A stretch of DNA of 64,000 nucleotides from Spirogloea muscicola (taxonomy: Eukaryota > Streptophyta > Zygnematophyceae > Spirogloeales > Spirogloeaceae), in contig WELB01000119.1 of NCBI GenBank assembly GCA_009602725.1, forward strand, positions 44,208-108,207, written 5' to 3'. The position numbers and the translations under genes were made by a program. Under the pieces are notes generated by a model. That model saw only the letters and a program-made list of their open reading frames with translations. It did no database searches and had not been told where the DNA came from. Each line of letters begins with the position of its first letter. Position 1 is the first letter of the stretch. Shown here piece after piece: positions 1 through 10,400 of this stretch.

Positions 1-187
1 TCGCCGCATCGGCGGCCCGAGCCGCCGCGCGGGAGGCACTCCGCTCGCGGCGGCCGCCGCTCTGCCGCTGGCTAGCGCCGCCTCGGCGGCCGGCAAAAGC
101 GCTTCCCTCCTGGTGGCCGCGCTGCGCGCTGGGTGAGTGAGCTGCAGCTGCGGCGCTCGACGTTCGCCTCCGTCGCCGCCAAGCCGA

Positions 188-3100
188 ATGGCTGAGAGCC
201 GGAGGATATCTCTGCCTTGTGCCTCGCCCTTGGCTCAGCATTCGCCATTTGGCCACTTCCATGCACACTGCCATGCACAGTCGTCGTGCGAGCTCCACCG
301 CTTTCTGCTGCAAGGAATTGCTGCCTCCGCCCCAGTCCTCCTAGCCGCGCAGCTCATGCCAGAAGAATCGGCATGCTGGAATTTGTGCGAGCAGCGTGGC
401 CCCAGGCGTGGATGAGAGCCTGCTGGAGCTGCTCGGAGGGAAGGGCGGCAGCCTGGCCACCTTGCCGCTGCCGGGCACGCCCGCCGCTGCTCCCCGTGAG
501 GTGAGCGCCGCGGTCCTGCAGAGTAATTAGCCGGAACTCTGCTAGGCTGGCTCGCAATCTTCAAAGCTCGTGCGTGGCTGACGGCTTGTCATCGGCTGCT
601 CCTCGTCCAGGAGGCATTGCAGTGGACTCTGGCGCTCGCTCTGGGCCTCTGGTACCTCATGGCACAGCCCGGCCCTGTCTGGGGCCTGCTGGACTTCTTC
701 TACGCGCCGCTGCACTCGCTCACATTCAAGTGCGCCTTGCCACTACTAGAGGGGGCCAAGTCTTTGCGCGGGGAGGGCATCAAGCCCTGGCCTGCCAAGA
801 GTGCTCATGACGTGCGAGCAACGTGGCACGACCAGTGTGAGCATGCCATGCTTGGCCTGACGAAGCGTGGAGAGGGGGATGTGCATTGATGGCAGAGCGT
901 TCTCTCCGAGCCAGGTGGAGGTCGGCCGGCAGCTGGGAGAGGGCTCCTTTGGCATTGTCTACGAGGGCTTCTTTGGTACAGCACCCCGCAGCCTCTTATT
1001 GCCTCATCAACTGCCTGTAACTGGCTCTTGCACCAAGTAGCGACCACTGCCTGGCTTGGCAAGCCTCGGTATGCGAGTTTGTCTAGTTCGTGCAGTATTC
1101 AGGGCAGCGCCTGAGCTCGCAAGAACCATCGTCTTGCATCCTTCGCTCACAAGTGCAGCCGCCCACAGGTCTCTAACGTGTAATGCTGTCAGCCTGACCA
1201 AGTCCGACCGTATGCGAGCAGGCGGGGCAAAGGGTAAGTCCAAGGACAAGCGGCAGCACGTTGTGCTGAAGAAGGTGAAGGCCAACGTGCGCGACGCTGA
1301 CGAGATGGGCATCGCAGAACTGTACATGAACCAGCGCCTCCAGGTCACCGCCTGCCCTTGATGAGCCTCTCTGCCTATGGCTCTTGCTTTCGAGAGCCGC
1401 TGTTAGTGCTCTTGTGAGCTGGGCGACCTGCACAACAACTCTTGATTGCTGCACCAACTCCACTGTTGGCCAGCTCGGCAATCGCCTCGGCACCAGGTTC
1501 ATGAACTCAAGCAGTCATAGCTTTCTTTTGCAGAGGACCGCTCCTGGAGCTTGTGCTCACTTCCTGGGGACCATGGCCGTACGAGAAGCGCACGCTCGGG
1601 GCAAATTGTCACAGGTAAGTTCGTGCCTTCACTGTGCACTGGCCACCAAATATGCTGCCCTTTTCCGCGCCCTGGTGTGGTGGCATGTAGTGGTGCCTGA
1701 TGAGGGTGGAACAACGGTGTCAGGGACTTTGGCTCGTCTGGCGCTACCAAGGCGACCGCACGCTGGACCACTACATGCGCCAAAGTAGCTTTCCTGAGAA
1801 CATTGCAGAGAAACTCCTCGGACCGGAGGTGATTGGCACCTGAATGCACCACTTGTCAACCCATACAAACAAGAGCGTGCTGTCATTCCCATCCAGAGCA
1901 GCTACTGCACAGGTCGCAAGTGAATGCCAGTCTATATTATGATCTATGTGCAGGCTGCAAAAGTGGAAGGGAAGGGTAAGAAAGCAGAGCTGCGGCGAAA
2001 CGTCCTCGTGGTGCGCAAGATCATGGGCCAGCTACTGAGCATCCTTGAGAGCATCCACCGCACAGGTGGCAATCACTCTCAGCAAGCGCCTGCCTGCATC
2101 TGTTCATCCTTCAATCTATTCAAGCCATCTCTCAGCCCCTGTGGCTGACATGGTGTGCAGGGGTTGTGCACCGGGACGTGAAGCCCTCAAATCTCATTGT
2201 GGTCAAGGACAAGTGGAGCATAAAGCTCATCGACTTGGGTGCAGCCGTGGATCTTCGTACAGGCCGCAATTATGTTAGTTCCGGCTCCCCTGCACCAGCT
2301 CCTCTGCGATTGTAAATACCCCTCCTGTGTCTGACGGTTTGGCTGACCCTTTATGCACCTGATGGCGCAGGTGGCAAATGAGACTGTCATGGACCCAAAG
2401 TGGGCAGCGCCAGAGGATTACGTGATGCCCACCAGTACCTGGCCACTGCCGCCCGACCCCCTCTGCTCTCTGTTGTCGCCGCTGCTATTCCTGGCCAATA
2501 CACCAGATCGTTTCGATCTGTACTCAGCGGCAAGCACTTACTACTGAACCTCTGACACACCACAAAATCTCTGCCGATTGCTGTCGATGGTCTCCCGCCA
2601 ATGACTAACCAATGGGCCCCCTGGCTGCTTGTGCAATGCACCAGGGACTGGTGCTGCTGCAGATGTGCTTGAAGCCTCTGCGTAATGATTCCGGGCTTGT
2701 GAGATTCTTCAAAACTTCTATGCAACCAACGCTGCAGCCAAGTCATACTCGCTGCAAATATGCCAGTCTCCTTATGCTGTCTGTCATGCATGTTGGGATC
2801 AGGTCCAGTTCAACTCCGAACTGAGGAAATGCAAGCACGACTTGGACAAGTGGCGGCGCAAATGTAGATATGGAGAGTCGGAATTTGCCATGCTGGATGC
2901 TGATGGTACGAGCTTTACCTTGTTCTCAGTCAGCTGGCCGGCAACTTGACCAATCACTGCAGGACCTGCCATCAGTATGCCTCAGGTCTGCGCTGTGAGT
3001 AGTGACACTGCTTGTCAAATACCTATATCCAGGTGGAGCAGGCTGGGAGCTCGTGCAGTCACTGCTGCAACGTCGGCACAACCAAGAATCCTTTATCTGG

Positions 3101-4517
3101 CCAAGTGGGTACCTTTGTCTGGGCTGTTGCAAGTGAGGATTGTAGCCCCAGAGAGCACTAGAGTGCGTTGGTGGAAAGGGTCAGGCTGCTGTTCTGGACC
3201 CTTATCTTCCCTGTGCTTGAGGCATACTTGCAGTGGTCGTCCTTGGCTTCGTGCTGACAAGCTTCATGATTGTTCATGAAGCCTGTGCACAACACTGGTG
3301 GCAGGCTTTGCTGGCGGAAGGCCTTTAGCAGCGGGCGCCTTGCGGCACCGCTTCTTCTGTGGCCCCTCGGCTTCCGACTTCCTGCAGAGCTGGCCCACGG
3401 AGGCTGTGATGAAAGAGAGGCAGGTGGTGGCAAAGAAGCAAAAGGGCGAGCAGTGGCAGCCACAAGCTGCAGCAGCGAGCCGCTTCTGGTCAGCGGGGTT
3501 GATGGCAGTCAAGGAAGGGGAGCAGCAACGGCAGCAGAGAAGCATGCACAAAGTTGTGGAATTCCAGCAGATTGCAGCCACTGTCCATCACCCCACTCCA
3601 CCAGACGGTCGCCTGGAGGGAGGGCGCCTGGCCGCGCTTGCCTCTGCATTCAAGTTGGACCGACTTGATAGCAGAGCTGCCAAACCCCTGGAGATTGTTG
3701 ATGTGGAGGCTGTCGAGACTAGGAACGTTGAGAAGCTGCCCGAGCCCATGTCTGCCAGAGGTGATGCCAATGCCGAGCAGGGGCAAGGCCGACTGCCCTC
3801 ACTAAATTGGGCAGAGCTACCTTCACATCTTCAGAGGCTAGGCCCTCCGCTTCTAATGGGTGCTGGCGTTGCATCTGGGATGACCGTGGTAAGCGTTCCT
3901 GCCCGTTAGCTCCGTTAGCTTCATGTCCTGCAGCTGTTGCATTTAGTGAAAACCTCTTCAAAGCAACAGATCAACCCCGTGATGCCATTCCTGTGCAGGC
4001 TGGGCTAGCTGTAAGCAGCGCAACTGTTGCCACATATGAGATGGGCCGCTTCACCGCTGCTTCGCTGGGACTAAGCACAATCTCACTCCTGGTCTTCCTG
4101 TTCCTTGTCAAGTACAGGCCCTCAGACACACCACCTACATTCTCGGGTTCTTAGCCCTTTGCTACTGAGAGGTTCTCAGCTTTTATTCATGCCAAGCCAT
4201 GGATGTCTTTCTTGCCTACAAGCTTGACAATGCTGGGGATGGGGGGCGGGGTCATGTGCAGGCCGTGGCTGCAGCAGCAAGTAAAGGAGGCATCTGAAGA
4301 GGCCAGACGGCGGCAAAGTGAGGCTGTTCAAGTGGCTTCGATTCCTACTTTTCGTAGTCTCGCAAGCGACCCACTCGTGATTGGCAATCTGGCGAAGGCT
4401 GTTGCGGAAATGGAAACACAAATGGCTGCTCTGGAGGCTTCTATACATGCTCAACGCTCATTTGCTGACCAGCAGCAGAGCCTACTTGCTGAGGTCAGAG
4501 CATCACCTGTGCCCTAA
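188..4517 (+). CDS. STN7/STN8 (STT7/STL1)-family chloroplast protein kinase, multi-exon
   Basis: Serine/threonine kinase of the thylakoid state-transition family, whose known members phosphorylate light-harvesting or photosystem II proteins from the stromal face. Readable exons include 406-500, 611-about 800, 915-975, 1222-1343, 1534-1614, 1724-1828, 1954-2065, 2161-2273, 2371-2529, 2645-2698, 2803-2905, 3033-3108, about 3304-3888, 3999-about 4150 and about 4257-4517. In order they encode an N-terminal membrane helix (WTLALALGLWYL), the glycine loop GEGSFGIVYEG, VVLKKVK with the ATP-binding lysine, the catalytic HRDVKPSNL, LIDLG in place of DFG, and the family block DPKWAAPEDYVMP with PDRFDLYSA. 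RPLAAGALRHRFF closes the kinase fold. Most junctions are GT-AG and keep phase; the one after 2529 looks like GC-AG. The start is unresolved: ATG 188 is a candidate, but the transit peptide and first exon could not be joined with confidence. The junction into 3304 is also uncertain. STN7 and STN8 types cannot be separated here. Confidence 0.85.
3999..4152 (+). other. Predicted C-terminal membrane helix of the STN-family kinase
   Basis: After the donor at 3888/3889 and an acceptor ending at 3998, the reading frame continues into a strongly hydrophobic stretch (LGLSTISLLVFLFLV) followed by KYRPSD. It is about 20 residues long and fits one transmembrane segment. A final exon around 4257-4517 adds a charged, coiled-coil-like tail rich in Glu, Gln, Ala and Arg. 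STN/STT7 kinases are known for a single N-terminal helix, so a second helix after the catalytic domain is unusual. It depends on splice sites read by eye. Confidence 0.5.
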
Positions 4518-5263
4518 CACAGCTTTCTGCCACTATTGGTGAGCGACTAAGACCTCCAGGTAACCCTCTGTGCAGATGGAGGGTCTGCTACTGCACACAA
4601 CAGAGCCGTCCTCCTCACTCGAGTCGCCAATCAACGTGTCTGCTTCATTTACGAGGCAGCTTTGAGCAACCCTTGAACGCACAGCAATATGAAGTGGATA
4701 AAATGCCTCTCTGTAAGGAGAAGGCAGTTGCTAGCTCGCCATGAGCACCCGTGTAAATGAGATGATGCAGAGCTTCGAGTGGAGGATGCATAGTATGCCA
4801 CCACTTAGATTTCCCTGTAACACTGACTCGTACAGCCATGGTCGAGGTGCTGGATGTTGACTGTCTCCAGACGACATGAATGTCACTGCTGCTGAACAGC
4901 TGCTGGGCTTTTCTGGCTATGAAAAATATGTCGGGCGCAAGATGAATTACTGAAAGCTGTGTCAGTAGATGGCTTTGCAATGTGCATGGACTCGTGTATA
5001 CAGAGTGCAGGCAAGCTGAAGCTTCCAGAAAGTGTAAACACTGGCAATAATGAACGATTGATTTTCACCACAAACTAAATCCAGCTGCACCTTCATAGGG
5101 CAGGCCAAAGGGCCTACATGACAGGATGTCTCAGCTTCGAGGGCTATGAAATAGCCCCACCTCAGCCTCATGAAAAGGTGCACCTTGCCCATGATGACAG
5201 AAGCAAGTTGCTGGACCTCTGCGATAAATACGGGCAGCAGTATTTGCAACATAATTTAGAGTG
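4518..5263. other. Convergent intergenic region
   Basis: Lies between the stop of the kinase (+) and the stop of the membrane-protein gene (-). No conserved protein was recognised in any frame. It should hold both 3' untranslated regions. TGTAA, the usual polyadenylation signal of green algae, occurs on the + strand at 4816 and 5033 and could serve the kinase transcript. Confidence 0.5.
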
Positions 5264-6462
5264 TCACTTGTTGAGCATCTCGGGTAGGAGGAGGTAGGAG
5301 GACATGAGGAAAAAGATGGAGCCCCAGAAGGTGGAGAAAGCAGTGCCCCAGAGTTGGCAGCACATGGCCGGGTACTCCAGAAAGCCAAAAGCCCCAGACA
5401 GCAGGAAGCCAATGCCCCCCAGGGCATTCCAGAAACCGACGTGCCAGCCAAGATCAAAGGGTTCCCACGCCAGCCACGACCCGCTCACCTCCACCATTGT
5501 CAGCAATCTGAGAATGACAGCCCGCGAGCATCAGAGCGACGTGCAGCTCTGCAGTGACAGCAGCTAGCCTGTGAGCTACTGGCATACTCGACAACGCAGA
5601 GACTTCATCTGATCAGCTCTGTGCCAGCCTTGAAAGCGTGCACCAACTGAGCACCAACTTGCTTGTAGACAACCTCTGACGCCAATGCAGGCATGCCGAG
5701 GGTGCCACATTGAGAGGCCACAGGAGAGGGAAGCTGCAACCCACTGGCTTACCCGTTGATAATGAAGAATGGCGAGCCAATGACCTGAGGCAGCCAGTAG
5801 AGATAGTCCCAAAGTCGGTAGTGCGCGTCGTAGTCAGAGGGCAGGACGTTGGGGATGCCTGTGATGCAGGCCGACATGCCGAAGATGGTCGCGCCAATGA
5901 ACTGGAGGATTGCGAGCCAATAGGAGAGCTGCCGCGGCTCATATCCCCACCACCGCCAAGTCTGCTTCCGCGGCTTATCGGCGGCGGCGGTGGAGGACTT
6001 GGCGGCGGACTGGGCACCGCCGTCAGCCGAGGGCCCACCGTCCGTGCTGCCGGCGACGGCGGCGCTGGGGCGGCGGGCCTTATGGTGGGGGTGGTGCAGG
6101 ACGTCCGTGGTGAGGCGCTCCAGGTCGACGGCGATCTCGTGCCCGAACTCGACGGCTAGCGGCGCGTTGAGGGCCTCGAGCAGCGCGAGGTAGGAGCCGA
6201 TGAAGAAGAGGGCGCCGCCCACCAGCGCCGTGTACCCGATGGCGTCCGTCTGCGACGCGGTGTCGGAGAGCGGCCACATGGCGAAGGCGCCGTTGACGCA
6301 CCAGACGGCGGAGCCCCAGATGAATGCCTGCGCCACCCACCACGACACGTTCCCGGCCTCCCACCCGCACAGCCGGAAGCCCCACGGCGCCAGCAGGCTG
6401 TGCGCGCGCACGTGGCGCACGCGCGGAGCCGCGGCGCCGCCGCCGGCGGAGGAGCCGCCGGA

Positions 6463-6543
<81 letters not shown>

Positions 6544-6573
6544 NGGCGCGCCGCCGGGCTTGGCGGCGGCCAT
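5264..6573 (-). CDS. Multi-pass membrane protein, YrhK-like
   Basis: Two exons are read: 6573-5753 and 5507-5264. The donor GTAAG follows codons for PFFIING and joins in phase to LLTMVEVSG. The start is the ATG at 6573-6571, in a strong GCCGCCATGG context. Six hydrophobic segments are seen: around VAQAFIWGSAVW, ALVGGALFFIGSYLALLE, LAILQFIGATIFG, LPQVIGSPFFIING, GFWNALGGIGFLLSG and FSTFWGSIFFLMSSY. Repeated Gly-x-x-x-Phe and Gly-Ser patterns recall the YrhK-type membrane family known from bacteria, fungi and algae, whose function is unknown. A loop between helices 2 and 3 is rich in Ala, Ser and Gly and basic residues. An 80-A run plus N (6464-6544) interrupts the reading frame after about nine codons and is probably an assembly fault. 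Its neighbour gives no functional clue. Confidence 0.65.
6464..6544. other. A(80) run ending in N inside the 5' coding region
   Basis: Eighty uninterrupted A residues (6464-6543) and one N (6544) sit in an extremely GC-rich stretch, between the start codon of the membrane-protein gene and the rest of its first exon. In the reading direction it would encode only phenylalanines. A sequencing or gap-joining artefact is far more likely than biology. Confidence 0.8.
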
Positions 6574-6729
6574 GGCGGCGGCGGCGGTGGGGCGGACCAG
6601 AGTGGGGGGGGCCGGGCTCGTGGGGCCGCCCGGCAGCCAGCGCCACGTGGCGGGCACTCCGGGGGCCCGTTGGACCTGGCCCACTCTTTCTGGCCTGGCC
6701 GCTCGGCTGGCCCGGCGAGTACGTTGCAT

Positions 6730-7818
6730 CGGCCCATCCAGCCGGGTATGGTGGCGAGCCTGGCGGCCCTGACCCGCCCCCAGGGCTTCCCCCAGCCGCC
6801 TGCCGCTCTTCACCGGGCATCGCTGCCCCTCGGCTACGGCGGTCTCAGCCTCCGCCCGCTCGTCCGTTCATGCTGGGCGGCGTACCTGGGCAGCTGGGCG
6901 CAGACTGCCGCCTCGGTGTCGCAGCGCTTCCTTGTCCATGGACGGCGTGCACTGGTGCAGGCGGTGGTGGAGGTGAATACGGGTCTGCTGCCGTTTCAGG
7001 TGTCGCTCCGCTCGGCCCACCAGGAGCTGCTGGCGGCGCACCCGGATCCGGCCGGACAGGCGGTCTCCTTTGAGCCGCCGCCATGTCTCCAGGGTGTGCT
7101 GCAATGCGAATGTGCCGAGTGTGGGGCCGAGCCTGGGGAGCTGGCCGCCCATGTTCTGCGCAGTTCCCACCGCGGAGAGCGGACAGCGGCCCACAACCTC
7201 CTCCAGGATGCAACCTCCTCCAGGATGCGATGCAGGGAATCCTCGTGGAGGCCGGCTTCTCGGTGGCCGCCGAGAACTCCCCAGTCATGCCGCTCCAGCA
7301 ATGGGCGGACGGTCTCCACGCCCGTCGCGTCGACCTTGTGGCCACCCCACCAGCCGGCAGGCCATGCTCTCCTTGACGTGGTGACCACTGACCCCTACGA
7401 CCGCTCACACCCCACCCAGTGTGCCTTCAAGGCTGGGTATGCGGTAGCCTGCGCCGCTCAGGCCAAGGAGCTTCAATGCACAGCGCACGGGAAGACATGT
7501 CTTCCCGCTCCATCAACACGCACGGGGCATTGGTTGCTCGGTGGCTCGCGCTGCTCAACCAGCTCTCACGTCACGCCATCGTCTGCCGCTTCCATGGAGA
7601 GCCGGTGGACTTTCATGCAGCCGGGTCGCTTGCGCAGGTGTACCGCATGCGCTTGGCCGTCTCGCTGCAGAGGTCTATGGCCCGCGCGCCGCACCTGCGA
7701 GCCGGAAGAGCCCTTGCTGCTGCCTCTGGCTCTGGCCAGGGGACCCGCTTCCAGGAGCCAAGTTTCTCTGACCTGCGGCTGCTTAGCAGGGTTTACTGAG
7801 TGCTTCGTAGCTGCTTAG
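6730..7818 (+). mobile_element. LINE copy 1: post-RT segment, CCHC and endonuclease tail
   Basis: The reading frame contains ASLPLGYGGLSLRPL then AAYLGSW (about 6800-6900). This pattern follows the reverse transcriptase in many non-LTR retrotransposons. Next comes CECAECGAEPGELAAHVL (about 7100-7160), a C-x-C ... H zinc motif, then the endonuclease-like block with HARRVDLVA and LDVVTTD. Near 7600-7797 comes AGSLAQVYRMR and the family's C-terminus ending in LLSRVY and TGA at 7797. A 17-bp tandem duplication (7196-7212 and 7213-7229) shifts the frame, so the endonuclease part is read in a second frame. The RT catalytic domain is absent, so the copy is 5'-truncated. Its left edge is uncertain because it merges into the GC-rich upstream region of the membrane-protein gene. 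Confidence 0.6.
7196..7229 (+). repeat. 17-bp tandem duplication in LINE copy 1
   Basis: ACCTCCTCCAGGATGC followed by A or G occurs twice in immediate succession. Seventeen is not a multiple of three, so the LINE reading frame changes here. Related copies lack it. Confidence 0.85.
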
Positions 7819-7925
7819 TTTCTTCTTGTGCTTGTTTCGTGCTTCCCCTGGCCCCTTCTCGTACTTCGTTCATCCTTTTTTGGGCTGGCTTTCCCCAGCC
7901 CTATCTCAATGGGCGAGCCCTTCAT
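7799..7925 (+). repeat. LINE 3' tail, class alpha
   Basis: Follows the stop of LINE copy 1. It carries a T- and C-rich leader with TCGTACTTCGTTCATCC and then the hairpin arms GGGCTGG and CCAGCCC (7882-7901), ending near GGGCGAGCCC. The same tail recurs at about 60626-60835 (+) and, inverted, at 49521-49910 (-). There is no poly(A). Confidence 0.7.
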
Positions 7926-8857
7926 TGAGCACCTCGTGCTAACCGCCGACCTGCGCGTCCAAGCGCGCTTCACGGCTGCAGTGGACAGGGCGCCCTTCGC
8001 GACCACCCTGCAGCAGCTCCCAGGGCCCGACCCGCGCGGGCGCGCTCGACTCCAGTCGGCCTCTTCCCCTGGGGCAGCGGCGTGGCTCATGTCCCTCCCC
8101 CTCAACGACGCCCTCACCATTCCCAACGAGGCATTCCGCAGCGCAGTCCACCAGCTCCTCGGTCTGCCACCTCCATGCCTCCAGGGAGTGCTCCAGTGTG
8201 AATGCAGCGAGCGCGGGGCCGAGGCTGCGGAGCTGGCCGCCCATGTTCTGCGCTGTGCCCACGGTGGTGAGCGGACGGCGGCGACCTCCTCCGTGATGCC
8301 ATGCATGGCATCCTCGTGGAGGCCGGCTTCTCGGTGGCCGCCAAGAACTCCGCTGTCGTGCCGCTACAGCAGCGTCGACCTCTTGGCCACCCCACTGGCT
8401 GGCGGGCTTTGTCTCATCTTGGACGTGGTAACCACCAACGCATTCGACCACGCTCACAACACGCAAGGTGCTTCCGAGGCTGGGTATGCGGTGGCCTGCG
8501 CCGCCAGGGCCAAGGAGTTGAAATACGCCCACCACCCGCAGGAAGACGAGTTCTTCCTGCTCGATACCCACGGTGAGTTGGGGGCTCGGTGGCTCGAGCT
8601 GCTCAATCAGCTCTCGTGTCACGCTATTTCCCACCAATACCATGGGGAGCCGGTCGATTTTCATGCAGCAGGCTCGCTCGCGCAGGTGTACCGCATGCGC
8701 TTGTCCGTCTCGCTGTAGAGATCCATGGCTCGCACGCTGCATCTGCGTGCTGGTCGTGCCTTGGCTGCAGCCTCTGGCCCTGGCCAGGGGACCCGCTACC
8801 AGGAGACCAATTTCTCCGACCTGCGGCTGCTTAGCAGGGGTTACTGAGTGCTCCGTA
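7926..8857 (+). mobile_element. LINE copy 2: 5'-truncated, endonuclease tail
   Basis: Begins directly after the tail of copy 1. It encodes a pre-zinc block (SASSPGAAAWLMSLPL), the zinc motif CECSERGAEAAELAAHVL, ILDVVTTNAFD, AGYAVACAARAKEL, EDEFFLLDTHGELG and AGSLAQVYRMRLSVSL. The frame is interrupted by an in-frame TAG at 8716, where other copies have CAG, and by a short out-of-frame stretch around 8290-8390. It finishes with [11 protein letters not shown] and TGA at 8845. It is a pseudogene of the LINE ORF and carries no RT. Confidence 0.6.
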
Positions 8858-9360
8858 CCTGCTTGATTCCATGTGTGCTAGCTTTAGCGCTTTCCCTGGC
8901 CCCTTCGGACTTGTGTTCTTTTTCTGGGCTGGCCTGTCCTAGCCACCGCCCTGTCAATTCTTTTCGGGCTGGCTTTTCACAGCCCTTGCCCCCATTGGAA
9001 AAGCCACTTCTTCTCCCAGCCACCGCCCTCTCCTGAAGCGTCTTTGTTCTTCAGCTGGGGGCTGGTGGTCGTCTCCGAACGCGGTGCGCTGACCTACCTG
9101 GTCGCCATCCCGCTGGAGGTCCCGGCATCATTGCGGACGTAGTGACTACCGCCTCATCGACTCCGCCAACCCCATCGGACCCCAAGAAGCCAAAAGAGAA
9201 GTGCTCTCCCATAGGAGGTAGGGGCTGGGAAAGGCCAGCCGGGCAAGCTGCTGCACGAGGCCCAGCCAGCGACTGCCGAAGGCCCCGTGTACGTCGATTG
9301 CAAGTGCCGCGAACTCATCCTCAAAAGGGGAGTGGCTCTCCCAAATAAGTAGAAGTGACT
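8858..9360 (+). repeat. Stacked LINE tails and endonuclease scrap
   Basis: Holds an alpha-like tail (to about 8945), a beta tail with TCAATTCTTTTCGGGCTGG (about 8953-9014), and a short piece coding for the ADVVTT endonuclease motif (about 9128-9160). Reversed tail fragments with GGGCTGG follow. The pieces abut with little unique DNA between them, as expected from repeated insertion into tails. Confidence 0.5.
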
Positions 9361-10400
9361 CTCTCAATGAGGGAAAGGGTTGTGATAAGCCAGCCCGAAA
9401 AGAAGCCGGTCCCCGAATACATATGTGGCGAAGGCTGTGAAAGTAAAGAAGCTTCCAGGAGAGGGCGGTGGCTGTGAGAAGAAGTGGCTCTCCCAAAGGG
9501 GCCAACTTTGTGTCAAGAGAGAAGAGACGCTCCCGAAGGGGTCAAGGGCTGTGTAAAGCCAGCCCGACAAGGTCCGAAGGGGCCAAAAGCGCCGTCTCAG
9601 AGCTTGGGTAGGATGGATCTCTCAATAACCACGAGTGAGGTGCCGCAAATCCGAAAGACTAGCAGCCGGAAAGCACCCCCCTGACGAAAGCCAGAGGCTG
9701 CAGCGAGAACACGCAGGTACAAGGTGTGGGCCAAGGAGCGCTGAAGGTAAACGGAGGGGCGCATGCGATAGACCTGAGCTAATGAGCCAGCGGTGTTGAA
9801 GTCAGCCTGCTCACCTCGCCTGCAGGACACCGCTTCGTTTTCTTGCTGCGAGCGGCCTTCGCCGCAGCATGGCCAGCCCTCGAGGCAGAACGCCCCGGAT
9901 TGGACCGATCGACCACACCACCGGTGACAACGTCAGCGATGTCGCGCGGACCGCCGCCCAGCGTGAAGGCCACCAAGTCGCCGTGCCGAGTATGCGGTTC
10001 ATCCGCCTTCTGAAGGATAGGCATGACGGACGTATTCTCCAGCGCTACTGTGTACCCCGCCTCTAGGGAAATGCCGCATATTGCATCCCTGAGGAGGTCA
10101 TGGGCAGCAGTGCGCTCACCTCCAGTTGCGCAGCGGAGGACGTGCGCCGCCAGCTCCGCTGGATCCGCCGACCGCTCCCCGCACTCGCACTGCAGTAACT
10201 TCCGGAAGACAGGGCGGGGGCAGTCCCAGCAGGCGATGGACCGCCGTACAGAAGAGCTCGTCCAGCATCCGCAGTGCGGCATAGAGCGGAAGGGCGGAAG
10301 CCAGGCCGCCGCCACGGGAGGAGGCCGACCGCAGCCGGGCCTGCCCGCGCACATATGTCGGGTGGAGAAGCTGCGGTGTAGCCGTGAATGACGCTTGTCA
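9361..10400 (-). mobile_element. LINE copy 3, minus strand
   Basis: Read leftwards from 10354. It encodes the zinc motif with CECGERSADPAELAAHVL, then GERTAAHDLLRDAI, EAGYTVALENTSVMP, DLVAFTLGGG, IADVVTGGVVD and ASRAGHAAAKAARSK (about 10190-9830). An alternative frame carries AGSLAQVYRMR and SLAHTLYLR (about 9800-9700). The tail is beta class, with reversed GAGACGCTCCC and hairpin copies between about 9570 and 9480 and more tail pieces to 9361. It is 5'-truncated; the upstream part has SASSRGGGLASALPLY. Confidence 0.6.

Noticed and set aside
5710-6160. Plus-strand frame of about 149 residues
   Set aside because: It is antisense to the membrane-protein exon, which has coherent hydrophobic segments and a supported intron.
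6400-6560. Long frames with runs of lysine or phenylalanine across the A run
   Set aside because: They come entirely from the 80-A stretch and N, which look artefactual.
7828-8718. Intact host gene
   Set aside because: The same protein pattern recurs in at least eight degraded copies with shared tails, so it is a mobile-element fragment.
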